NCBI GenBank assembly: GCA_003427395.1
Contig: BFEA01000071.1
Location: 2,531,276 to 2,557,561 of the forward strand
Source of the DNA: Chara braunii
Taxonomy: Eukaryota; Streptophyta; Charophyceae; Charales; Characeae
Direction: 5' to 3'
DNA length: 26,286 bases
Part shown: positions 1-8,594 of the stretch, in pieces
Position numbering within the stretch: position 1 is the first letter of the stretch
How the letters are laid out: the number at the start of each line of letters is the position of its first letter
Position numbers and translations under genes: made by a program
The notes under the pieces: model-generated
Seen by the model: only the letters and a program-made list of their open reading frames with translations
Told to the model about the DNA's origin: nothing
The model's database searches: none

Positions 1-150
1 TCTTCTTCTTCTTCTTCTTCTTCTTCTTATCCTCCGACTACCTCCTCACCCTCCACCTCCTCCTCTCCTTTCTCCTCCTCCTCCACCTACTGTTCTCCTC
101 TCACTCCTCCTAGCTGCTCTCCTCCCATTCCTCCTCCTCCCCCTCCCCCC
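1..150. repeat. TCT microsatellite and long polypyrimidine tract
   Basis: The window opens with about nine TCT units. It continues as an almost pure C/T tract, broken by few purines, to about position 150. On the minus strand this is a GGA/GAA-rich polypurine tract. It lies downstream of the splice donor of the ABCG-like exon, so it is probably intronic. Reading frames across it give only low-complexity Gly/Arg-rich peptides, which I do not treat as coding. Confidence 0.85.
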
Positions 151-280
151 CTTGCGCACTAATGTGATACATGGAGAAAACACATATGTTAAGGAGGTAA
201 CACGACCGGATTCAACAAGACGAAACACACAAAAACCAAAAGGTTGTCTATGCACTGTGTCCTTCACCTTCTCCATTGCA

Positions 281-286
281 ACTTAC
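281..286 (-). other. 5' splice donor (GAG|GTAAGT)
   Basis: Read on the minus strand the sequence is GGGGAG then GTAAGT, a textbook plant 5' splice site. It lies directly after the codon for the last ABCG-like residue (Glu). The frame stays open past it, but the sequence loses ABC-transporter character, which supports splicing here. Confidence 0.45.
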
Positions 287-592
287 CTCCCCTTTTTGCC
301 TTTTCTTGAGCTCGCAACTAATGTTCTCCCACTCCAGTCTCACCATGCGTATGCCTGCTTCTGAGTATCCCTCGTCATCGCCATCGGCAACGGAGTCTCC
401 ACCAGCATTGTTCGGATTTGACCCCTCCTTGGCGGCAGCATTCGGTTCACCAGGTGGCAATGCAAATGCGCAATCTTGCCGGCGCTTGATTCTCATCACG
501 GACGTTGCCGCCCCAACTGCAAGAATCACTCCCTTATGCTGTGGAAACATGGCCCAGGCGGCACCACTTAGGATAAGCCCCCAGGGCACCAT
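287..592 (-). CDS. Probable first coding exon of an ABCG7-like ABC half-transporter (partial gene)
   Basis: A 102-codon open exon begins at an ATG (590-592) in a good context, with A at -3 and G at +4. It ends in phase 0 at GAG followed by GTAAGT (281-286 read on the minus strand), a consensus splice donor. The N-terminus has a hydrophobic stretch (about residues 2-33) ending in a basic MRIKRR run. An acidic linker with DSVADGDDEG follows, then MVRLEWENISCELKKRQKGE at the end. That last segment resembles the start of the nucleotide-binding half of plant ABCG transporters of the ABCG7 type, where a sequence such as VxxxWxNITCxL comes just before the Walker A region. ABCG7-type proteins also have a hydrophobic then acidic N-terminus. 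The Walker motifs and membrane domain would lie to the left, outside the window. The family call is from memory of the family pattern. A chance frame remains possible. Confidence 0.5.
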
Positions 593-729
593 CTTGATGG
601 CTCCTCTCCGTGCGGCTCAGCTCGATGTGGCACAGCACCAATCCGAATCCGGTTTCCTTTTTCTCACCAACAACCTGTTTGACATCACCGATTTTAACGA
701 CCGGCGGTCAACTTCTTGTAACCAATATC

Positions 730-753
730 ATGTATATACTATATACTATATAT
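730..753 (-). promoter_or_regulatory. TATA-like stretch upstream of the ABCG-like exon
   Basis: The minus strand carries TATATAG repeats (forward ATGTATATACTATATACTAT and on) about 140-160 bases upstream of the ATG at 592. That spacing suits a core promoter with a short 5' leader of about 100 bases. The stretch is simple AT repeat, so the call rests on position alone. Confidence 0.25.
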
Positions 754-788
754 CGAACAAAGAAAACATAAACAGAATTTAACACATG

Positions 789-808
789 AAAAAAAAAAAA
801 AAAAAAAA
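789..808 (+). repeat. Poly(A) run of 20
   Basis: There is an uninterrupted run of A. It could be the tail of a retroposed sequence to its left, but no SINE or LINE body is recognisable there. The sequence from 593 to 888 otherwise holds only the AT-rich stretch. Confidence 0.7.
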
Positions 809-899
809 GAGAAGGGAGCTCCAAAGAAGAAACCAGATGCATGTGGTGGCAGAAACACTCACAGTATTCCAGATGGCAGAAGCTGAGACAAGGTACCCC

Positions 900-985
900 T
901 CACCACTGTGGCTGAGTGGTGCATGCATTCATATCAAACTATTGATGAGCAGCAGCAGATAAGGAGTTCAAATCCTGATGCTTCT
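900..985 (+). repeat. tRNA-like segment with Pol III A and B boxes (SINE head or tRNA relic)
   Basis: TGGCTGAGTGG at 909-919 matches the A-box consensus TRGYNNARNNG exactly. GTTCAAATCC at 966-975 matches the B-box core. The spacing of about 57 bases suits a tRNA with a long variable arm, such as Ser or Leu, or a SINE derived from one. No clean acceptor stem or fully paired T-arm is present, so I read it as a SINE head or a decayed tRNA and not as a working tRNA gene. No poly(A) tail follows closely. Confidence 0.4.
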
Positions 986-1177
986 CCCCAAGCCAAGTGC
1001 TCAATGCATTAATCGGATGGATATAAAAAAGCTAGGGACTACCAAGCCATTCAAACTGCCGTATGACTGCACGGTGTACACACATGTCCTCATGCAATAA
1101 GGTGAGAGAAGAGGAAGAAGTGACAGAAGCACGAAGGGTGAAAGCCTGGGTCAGGAGTCAGGACGACTTTTGTCTCT

Positions 1178-1603
1178 TAAACCACCAGGACCTGTCACAG
1201 GCGTTTTGTTCCGATGCCTTTGTTAAACTTCATTTATGCTCCGATGCATTTGTTAAACTTCATCTATGTTCCGATGCATTTGTTAAACTTCATTTATGTT
1301 CCGATGCATTTGTTAAACTTCATTTACAACCGCGATTTTCGGGGGGGTTAACTACCAGATCTCTTTGGCTGGCGGCACCAGCCAAAATGGAAAAATTTTG
1401 AGCCACAACAGTTCTTTTTTTTTTCTGGTGCACAGCACAAATCTTCCTCAGGAAAAGAGGCCGCCTCTACACCCAAGGGCCTGCTCTTTCCTTCTTTTGT
1501 GCCTACAACAGACTTGGGTTTTCCACTCCAGGACTGCCAGAAACTGGTACAGTGTCGGGCATCATTAGCTTGGCGGGTCTGGTCCGGAGGTACTGGTGGG
1601 TTA
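1178..1603. mobile_element. TA-flanked terminal-inverted-repeat element (MITE-like), 426 bp
   Basis: The left end is TA then AACCACCAGGACCT. The right end, reverse-complemented, is TA then ACCCACCAGTACCTCC. These ends match those of the element at 10725-10880. TA at both ends fits a Tc1/mariner (Stowaway-type) target duplication. The interior holds the four-copy 30-bp tandem repeat and a T-rich tract, with no transposase. Reading frames inside, such as the one with four CSDAFVKLHL units, are probably incidental. Confidence 0.45.
1210..1329 (+). repeat. Four tandem 30-bp repeats
   Basis: There are four head-to-tail 30-bp units beginning TCCGATGC at 1210, 1240, 1270 and 1300. They differ by only a few substitutions, for example CTTTG against ATTTG in the first unit. 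Because 30 is a multiple of three, one frame (within 1063-1401) reads as four copies of the ten-residue unit CSDAFVKLHL. The units are very alike, so the expansion is recent. Confidence 0.9.
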
Positions 1604-1741
1604 ACATTAGAGACAATCCCTTGGATTGAAGTCATGGTTGTACTTCGCCAATAGTTACACTTGTTTATCTTCTTTGGCTCGTGACAAGGTACCAGTTCTT
1701 TTCCTCTTATCCCTTTTTTTTTTCCCCCCTCGACATCTCAA

Positions 1742-2128
1742 CCTGGATATTTAAAAAAATTCAAGAATAGGGGCCAGAGTGCAGCAATAGAGCAGTTGGA
1801 GGGCCCAGAAGGACTGACAGGGACAGCAGCAGGAATGGTAGTGGTGGCTCACAACTTCTATAGCAAACTGTACACGTCGCGAGAGGCCAATTTTCCAAGG
1901 CAGCAGGTCAGCGAAGCGAGAGCAAAATTTTTAACACATCTGGAACGGACTATTCCGGCCCCTCAGGCGGAGATGTTGGATGCTCCCCTGTCGCAGGAGG
2001 AGCTGTGGGAGGCCCTTAAGTCAATGTCGCCGGGCAAGACCCCAGCACAGGACGGCTTAACCAGGGAGGAATTCTGGATGGAGTACTGGTCAATCTTGGG
2101 GAGTGAATATGAAGCCGTTCTTAACAAG
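1742..2128 (+). pseudogene. LINE (L1-like) ORF2 fragment: start of the reverse transcriptase domain
   Basis: An open stretch of about 128 codons carries the L1-type entry to the RT domain. VVVAHNFYSKLY matches the usual AxxFYxxLY. PLSQEELWEALKSMSPGKTP followed by AQDGLTREEFW matches the LINE signature of an E-x-L-x-x-A-L-x-x-M stretch, then GKxPGxDGL and EFY. The frame is open from about 1742 with no ATG, as expected for an internal piece. It is cut at 2128 by the LTR that starts TGCAAGG. The last residues of the longer frame (to 2155) come from the LTR. No endonuclease or catalytic YADD region is visible. Confidence 0.75.
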
Positions 2129-3240
2129 TGCAAGGAATTAGAGCGAGAGGGATAGACAGAAATCCAAGTTGCAAAATCATGAGTAGCTCAGATAGTCATT
2201 AACCAAGCACAGAGTGCAATGCACCCAGATACCGTCCAAATAAGAGCAATACAATGAACTCGAACGTCAATGTCCCCACTCTCTGGTCACACCAACACTG
2301 TATCCAATGTCGCACTTACTGTCTGGCGCCCAGCGCCCAGCCTATCTAGCCTATCTACGTTCTCGCAACTGGATCACTCTGAAGTCGAAGACCAATGTAC
2401 ATGACATCAACACCAATGCCGATCACCAGCATACACCAGGTACGTTCTCTCTCCTCTCGTCACCACCCCTCGTCTCCCCACATCATGCGCCTCCTACCCG
2501 AAGACCACCTTCGCCATGACCTGCCCTGCGCCCCAGCTGCCCAGCTATGGCTGCTGTGCGCCCGCTGCCTCAGCAGCGCCCCTCTCACCCCTGCGCCCAT
2601 GCGCACGTCCGACCAGCAGCGCCCATGCAAACACTTGCGCAGCAATGCAGCAGCGTGTCCGCATCGCCTGCCTAGGCCAGAATGCCTCTCCCAGGGGCTC
2701 ACGCTTTCCTTTATGGAAAGTGTGTAGCTGCTGGCTGTCCTGGCCTGGCGTGTGGGGTCCCAGTCGCTTCAGTTGGGCCCCAAGTGTCTGCGCCCAGGCC
2801 CAGTTTCCGAAACTGGATTGGGCCTCGTGCAGTTCGGCACGTCCAGGCAGCCTCCCAGCCTCCAAAGTGGTTGCAGCATTCTCATTGGCTTGCGGCACAT
2901 GTTTGATGACAATGCTGCTTCCTCATTGGCCCACAAACAGTCCGGGATGTGTCGGCCTCACACAGCGTGTGCCCAGGGCACAACCGCCTGAGCCCTGGGC
3001 TCAACTGTACAGCACAGCCCTTTGCTTCTGGAAACAGCCTGGAGGCTTGCGTTGCTCTGTAACCAACTGGCGTTCTGCAACTGTCTGAGTACCCACATAT
3101 GGAAAAATTGTCGAGAACAGACTCACGTGGATATTCAGGCCGGCCTTCACTTGGGGCGGGCACGAGGCTTGCAGGGAAGCACAGCCCAAAACACTTGTAT
3201 GTTTGATAAGGGCTCTGCGAGCCTCATTCCTCGCATTCCA
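2129..3240 (-). repeat. 3' LTR of the chromovirus (about 1.1 kb)
   Basis: In forward orientation it starts TGCAAGGAATTAGAGCGAGA and ends CATTCCA, so it has TG...CA ends. It is followed at once by TCCCCCTTAGC, a reversed polypurine tract. Positions 2129-2356 align with the truncated 5' LTR at 9939-10119 at high identity; this copy has about 50-80 extra bases near 2190-2260 that the other lacks. The rest (2357-3240) has no second copy in the window. It is GC-rich, and the 190-codon plus-strand frame at 2516-3088 within it has no recognisable domain, so I regard that frame as non-coding. Confidence 0.7.
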
Positions 3241-3252
3241 TCCCCCTTAGCT
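3241..3252 (-). other. Polypurine tract (plus-strand primer site)
   Basis: The minus strand reads GCTAAGGGGGA immediately before the LTR start TGGAATG. An AAGGGGGA tract abutting the 3' LTR is where second-strand DNA synthesis is primed in LTR retrotransposons. Its position fixes the inner edge of the LTR. A second purine block, CCGAAGGGGAAGG, lies at about 3284-3296. Confidence 0.55.
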
Positions 3253-3301
3253 TCGAAAGTCCGCTGAGATGCTTCTACGCAGGTGCCTTCCCCTTCGGTC
3301 T

Positions 3302-4012
3302 TCATTCATACTCAGCCACGATCTGAGGTGATGTCTTGACAAGCTCCTGTCTTGTGAACCAACGATCTTCTTTTGGATCTGTACGATGCCTGAACCTGAC
3401 CCGGTACTCCCTCATAGGTTTGGGTGGTACCCCTGCCAGCAGGCTTGCGAACAGGCAAATCTCTGTGGTCCAAGATGTCGCCGACGTCCACGTGGCCATC
3501 CATGGTTGGGGGCAGCATTGACGTTCTTATTGGGCACAGTTCTGTCTCAGCAAAACGTGCAAGTTTGGAAGCGTGAAATACAGGGTAAGTGCACAGATGA
3601 CCAGGGATTCTGATGATGTACGAGGGACCATCTAGATCACTCCCACAATGTCTAGGACTTCCCATCGACCAAAGTACTGCAGCAATAACTTCCTAGAGAT
3701 GCCAAACTCCTGTCCCAGTTCACTAGCCTTTACCCAGATGCGTTCCCCTACCTGAAATGTGGACTGTCGTCGATGCTTGTTCTCAGAGGCAATCATTGCA
3801 TCTTGAGACTTTCTGATATGCTTGACAGCCTGCTGCAACAGTTTCTCATACAGGACACCAAATTCAATGGTTCCACGTATTGCAGTGGGTCGATTTTCAT
3901 GTAGGAGGAAGTCTAGAGCAGATCTAGGCTTCCACCCTAAATGTCGTTGGAGCTGTTTACAACTGGTTGGGACATACGCCAGCGATGAGAGGAAGTTTCT
4001 CATCCAAGTCAT
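3302..4012 (-). pseudogene. Integrase C-terminal region and chromodomain, frameshifted
   Basis: The frame at 4012-3632 carries the integrase C-terminal region, including an FQVGERIWVKA segment. The frame at 3665-3312 continues with a GPSYIIRIPGHLCTYPVFHA-like stretch, comparable to the usual GPVAYRLxLP...HPVFHxSxL. The chromodomain follows: VGDILDHRDL in that frame, then after a frameshift EYRVRFRHRTDPKEDRWFTR and ELV...PQIVAEYE in the frame at 3499-3302. The chromodomain directs integration toward modified chromatin in chromoviruses. At least two frameshifts break the segment. Confidence 0.8.
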
Positions 4013-4565
4013 CTTGGTTGGGCTTGATGTAATGCCTCAGCAGATGCTGCACCACACGGTTCATCTGTTCCGCTTAACCATTTGCTTATGGGTGATTCCC
4101 CGAAGTCATTTGGAGTTGACTGCCCATCTGTTTAGCAGCCTTCTTCCACATTTCACTTGTGAATCGAACATCTTTGTCACTGACAATCGTTTTGGGCAGT
4201 CCAAAGTCACGCACCCAATTATCCATGAATAACTTGATGACATGCTCCGTTTTCGCTGTTGCTGGCATAGGGATTAGTCTACCGTATTTAGTAAACCTAT
4301 CAACTACAACGAATATGTGCCTTTTGCCACTCTTGCTGGTCACGCGGGTATCCATGAAGTCCATGGAGACACTCTCTCCCGGACCAGCAGGAATGGGCAA
4401 TGGCCTCATAACCCAAGTGAAGCTTGAGTTCGCGGCTTGTCCCACTGACAAACTTGACAAGTCTGTATGTACTTCCTTACATCGTCAAGCATATTAGGCC
4501 ACCAGAAATGCTGCACTAAAATAGCACTAGTCTTCTTATAGCCGAAGTGACCGGTTGCGTGGTGA
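4013..4565 (-). pseudogene. Integrase: zinc-binding domain and DDE core, broken
   Basis: The HHCC zinc domain reads HATGHFG at about 4543-4564, then HFWWPNM and CQVC near 4448-4459. A frameshift follows. The core frame at 4460-4086 has the first catalytic Asp in SVSMDFMD, with FVVVDRFTKYGRLIPM after it, and the second Asp in VSDKDVRFTS. The frame then stops at TSGNHP. The third acidic residue is still readable past two stops, as AEQMNR (near 4065). All catalytic positions can therefore be traced, but there is no continuous frame. Confidence 0.8.
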
Positions 4566-4689
4566 CAATCTCATAAAAACAAAGTACGAAGAATCTCTCT
4601 AGAAGGAACACACAACCTTTTAAGACCTGCCTTCTCAAGAAAGAGTAAACCGTCCACCAACACAAGATGTTGCCTTGTCTTGGGCCTCA

Positions 4690-5490
4690 AGTTTGCGTAT
4701 GATATCCATCATGACGGGATCTTCCTTGTAGGCTTCCACCAAACACCGTGTTTCATCATCGGATGAGCCAAATTTAGCAATCAGTGTACCTAGGTAGTAT
4801 GCCCTACGTGATAACGCATCAGCAACCTTATTGTACTCTCCCTTTACGTATCTCGCTTGAAGTCATACGATCTATGACTTCAATCCAGCGTTTGAGTGTG
4901 TCGGAGAGGACGCGTTGTGTCTTGATCCACTTGAGTGTCTGATGGTCAGTTCTCAAATAAAAAAACCTTCCAAGCAGATAGTGTCTAAAGTGGACAAGGG
5001 CTTTGTAAAGGGCATAGAGTTCCCTTTCATAGGTGGACTTTGCCAATTTCTTGGATGGCATCTTCTTACTCATGTTCTTTATTGGCCTTAACTTCTTTCC
5101 TTGCTGTTGGGCCAGCACTGCGCCAATGTCGTATTGGCTTGCGTCAGTGGCCACAGCGAATAGCCTCTCCGGACCGGGGACCATGAGAATCTCATGATGT
5201 GTGAGGGTGTACTTCAACCTTTTGAAAGCGGCCTCACATGCATATGTCCATTCCCAAGGTGTCAAGGCGTGTTAGATCAGTCAAAAGGGAGGCGATCGTA
5301 CTATAGTTCTTCACAAAGTTACGATAGTAGCCACACATCCCTAAGAATGATATGACCTCGGTCACAGACTGGGGTCGTGGTCAGTCACAAATGCTAGCCA
5401 CCTTTGCATCTTCGGGCCTAACTCCTTTCGCGGATATCTCATGACCCAACTACAAGATTCTAGTGCGACCGAACTCGCATTTCTCTAAGT
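4690..5490 (-). pseudogene. RNase H domain and RT-RNase H linker
   Basis: The frame at 5265-4828 shows the Ty3 RNase H pattern: FAVATDASQYDIGAVLAQQQ (first Asp), STYERELYALYKALVHFRHY (Glu) and LRTDHQTLKW (second Asp). The upstream linker (5266-5490) reads FLGMCGYYRNFVKNYS with in-frame stops. Downstream, VADALSRRAYYLG (about 4790-4830) is the usual end of the domain. All three acidic residues of the active site are kept here. Confidence 0.82.
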
Positions 5491-6251
5491 TTATTTATAC
5501 CTGTGTTGTCGTAGGAGTGAAAGTGTGGTTTCTACATGTTGGGCATGCTCCTCGACAATCCTTTTGAAGATAAGTATATCGTCGAGGTACACGACGATGA
5601 ACTTATTCAAGTAGTCATGAAAGATCCTATTCATGGCATGCTCGAATGTTCCCGACGTATTGCAAAGGCCAAAAGCCATCACCACAAACTCGTGCAGACC
5701 GTACCTGGTCCGAAATGGGGTTTTGTTTTGATCTTCTGGTCTAATGACAATTTCATGGTAGTCGGACTTCAAATTATCTTAGTGAAGTACTTACATCCCT
5801 ACACCCTATCCAATAGGTCGTCGATGCATGGTAGAGGCTCTACGTTTTCAACAGTGATGGCATTGAGGCCTCTATAATCAATGCACATCCTCATTGTCCC
5901 CCCCATCTCCGGGACAAATAAAACAGGTAAGCCGAAGGGGGAGGTGCTAGGCCGAATCCAACCCTTTTCTGTGAGCTCTTTCAGTTGCCGACGAAGTTCA
6001 TCCAACTCAGTCGGAGCCATCCTATAGATCCTCCCCTTTATGGTTTTACTCCCTGGGATTACCTCTATGGCATGGACAATCTCCCTGTCTACGACTCCCG
6101 AAGGCTCCTCAAACAGATCTGGGTACTTAGCAACGACGGTCTCTATCTCTGGGGGTATTTTAAAGGCCTCCCCTTTCTCAGAGACAAAAACTAAGTACCT
6201 ACCCTCCTCTTGGTTTTGTTTGTAATATTTATAAAACACACTCGCACACAT
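5491..6251 (-). pseudogene. Reverse transcriptase domain, motif A lost
   Basis: The frame at 6251-5799 carries the N-terminal RT blocks: [20 protein letters not shown], then [12 protein letters not shown] and [10 protein letters not shown]. The frame at 5772-5491 carries PEDQNKTPFRTRYGLHEFVV, MAFGLCNTSGTF and the catalytic VVYLDDILIF (YLDD at 5578-5589). Between them, near 5775-5795, there is a stop and a short deletion. It removes the motif A aspartate expected in a KIDLKSGY-type block (here KII then LKSDY). This copy cannot make active RT. Confidence 0.85.
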
Positions 6252-6291
6252 ACACCCATAGGAGTCAACTAGTTGCTAGCTCTATACTTAG

Positions 6292-6714
6292 CTAGTCTAA
6301 TAGTTCTCCCATCAGGTACCACATGCTAGCTCTATACTTAACTAGCACGTTCCGATCCCAGTCGAATTGGGGATTGGCAGCCTCAAGGTAGTACATACCC
6401 AGCAACATGTCAAATGGCAAGTCGTAGCTAATCAGGAACGAAATCTTATGATTAAGTTCACCACCTCGATGAGAGAAGGTGCAGACCACGTCTTTAACGT
6501 AGTCCTTAACCAACATGCGCCCTTTGTTGGTTGGAGTAGATGCTACAGGTTTACTCAAGCATCGCACCCAGTCCCCTAGGCGCAGTCTATCAACGCGGTC
6601 GTGACTTATAAAGTTTTGTGTAGAGCCAATGTCTACGAAGGCACCACACTTGCCGCCACCTACACGGACTTCTACAACGAAATGCTCCCCTTTAGGACCT
6701 TTTGACAATGCCAC
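6292..6714 (-). pseudogene. Retropepsin-like protease with altered active site
   Basis: The 140-codon frame has the Ty3 protease active-site block as AFVDIGSTQNFIS (6604-6642) where the family has D-S/T-G. The Asp remains, but the Ser/Thr is replaced by Ile. Downstream, FDMLLGMYYLEAANPQFDWD corresponds to the usual ILGMDWL...NPxIDW flap and end region. An intervening HRGGELNHKISFLISYDLPF matches the pre-flap segment. Confidence 0.75.
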
Positions 6715-6759
6715 CCAAAACTCGCGAGGGTCCCTTGCCGAACACTCGGTTTCTATGTC

Positions 6760-7120
6760 TTATAAGGCTTCAGACACATCCAACGAACATAGTGTCGTTT
6801 GGTCTAGATGTGTTTGCGGGGTGACTAAAGAGTCAATAGCTTCGGCCAGCTCTTGAAGTGGTGAAGTTATACTAACCACTTTATCATGAGTAGAAGCAAC
6901 TATAACTTTTACTGGCCTGATGTGTTTCCGGAGTTGGCGCTCGTAGAAGCACCACTCTGGGCAAAAGATCCCCCAAAACCAGCTTTGGGCGCAATCTTTT
7001 GAGAAACCTTCTCGTGTTTGCAATTGAACTGTGTTGGTGGCCATACTCACTGCAATTAATGCAAGCCCCTCGCGAATATCGGTCCTCCACATATCTTGAT
7101 CCAAGCCAACCCTCACCCAA
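6760..7120 (-). pseudogene. Gag nucleocapsid with damaged zinc knuckle, and gag-pro junction
   Basis: One minus-strand frame reads CINCSEYGH, then QHSSI, at about 7022-7063. This is a CCHC knuckle (C-x2-C-x4-H-x4-C) in which the last Cys has become Ile. After it the frame drifts through a region (6760-7000) with no conserved blocks, which separates gag from protease. Confidence 0.6.
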
Positions 7121-7399
7121 GTCGGAGTCTTGTTTGAGTCCTAGGCCTGCCCCTGACTGTTTTGTTGACCGCCCTTCCCACGGACAACTGCCTTTCCTTT
7201 GGTCATGGTGGTGAGGTTGATACCCTCTGCAGTCTCCATGCTGCCTGTCTCAGTCTCCTCCACAATCCCAAGATAGGTCGTCGATCTCGGTTTGGTTCCC
7301 ATCGGAATCAACCATCATTAAACAACTTCCCTTCTTGTTCCACTCTTGTGGAGTCTTTTCTTTCTTCCATACCCAGCTACTTGTTGAGCCCCTCCCAAC

Positions 7400-8594
7400 C
7401 TAGCCTCTTAAGTCTAAGGCCTTGTTGGTGAAAGACTCGAGGGTGGGATACTCAAAGCTAGCCTCACTAACCAATATATTCTTGATATCTGTGGGAAGAC
7501 ATCTCAAGAACATGGTTAAAAGGACTCGGGGATCAGAGCGAACTCCCAGTACTACTACCAGTTTCTCCACGACATTTGTGAGTACATAAACTAAGTACAT
7601 TAGTGGCTTGTTGAGCCTACCGAGGGTTGTGCCATCGCGCCTCCACTAGGGCCATGAAGCTTTCAAGTGTTTGGGTCTACGCCCAATCGTTCATCCATCT
7701 GGCAAAGAACGTCATCGCTATATACCCATTCAACCATCTTGTTGTCGATCCTTCTAAGTAAGAAGCAGTAGTGATCACCTCCTCCTCGCGCACTGTACGC
7801 TGGGCCCTTACCCACAATGGAACCGTCCTCAACCAAATGTCGAGGGCCTCGTCCTTCTCGTCTCCTGTGAAGACAGTTGGGGGTTTAATTGGGGTCTTCG
7901 GATACCAAGGTTGTTGTGGTCCAATCGATGACTGAACCATTTGCTGCCCTGAAGTTGCACCAGCTGGACCGGAAGGTGAAGAAGCTGTAGTCTGCGCTAT
8001 TACTGCTGACGTACCACCTGGTGGGACACCAAATTGTGGAACAAAGGGGCCTGTCATCACTGGCAATGGAGTCGGCGATGGAAAAGTTGCTTGTTCTCGG
8101 ACACTTGGCACACTAGGTATGGGGGGTACTGGTCCTCCCTTTCTCTGCACTGCCTTCAGTATCTGGTAAAGGGTCGGCTATCAAGATACTCATTCATGTT
8201 TAGCAGATTCGCCCGGATGATCTTACCTACATCATCCAAAGTTGAATCATCTATCCCTTCTAATGCCGCCTTTATCTGCCTCTCTGCTCTCCAATCTGGC
8301 TTTACGATTACTAATCTGATCTTTTCTTTTAGTAGCTTCTCTTAGTTGCTTCTCTAGCTGTAAGCGAAGTAACTCTACTTATTGGAGTTCTAAATCCTCT
8401 CTAGTGGGTGGAGGTAACTGGTTGTATTGCAAGCCAACCATTTGATTGATGGAGGGTCCTGCACTCAACCCCCTGGATGAGACTAAGGTTCCTGACGATT
8501 GCTGACCCTGAGAGATCGCTACAGATGTAGCCATTGCTACTGCGCTAGCTGTTGCTGCCGCTAACACTTGTTCCACAGCTGCCGCTGCCTCCAT
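7400..8594 (-). pseudogene. Gag: N-terminal coiled-coil-like region and capsid
   Basis: The likely start is the ATG at 8594, followed by an Ala-rich N-terminus. PPPTREDLELQ comes next and then an in-frame stop near 8378. Past it the same frame continues as a charged, Leu-rich helix (VELLRLQLEKQLREATKRKD). Near 8165 a frameshift leads to the Pro-rich frame 8150-7677. The capsid begins there, with PPTVFTGDEKDEALDIWLRT and ASYLEGSTTRWL. After a break at 7600-7677, the frame at 7600-7400 carries the second capsid half (FLRCLPTDIKNILV, TLESFTNKALDL). No start to stop frame survives. Confidence 0.7.

Noticed and set aside
276-782. 168-codon plus-strand frame
   Set aside because: It is antisense to the ABCG-like exon. 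Its composition and the splice donor favour the minus strand, and its tail runs into AT repeats.
900-985. Functional tRNA-Ser or tRNA-Leu gene
   Set aside because: The A and B boxes fit, but no acceptor stem or clean cloverleaf could be drawn.
2516-3088. 190-codon plus-strand frame
   Set aside because: It lies wholly inside the 3' LTR on the strand opposite to the element, in GC-rich sequence with shadow frames on both strands and no domain.
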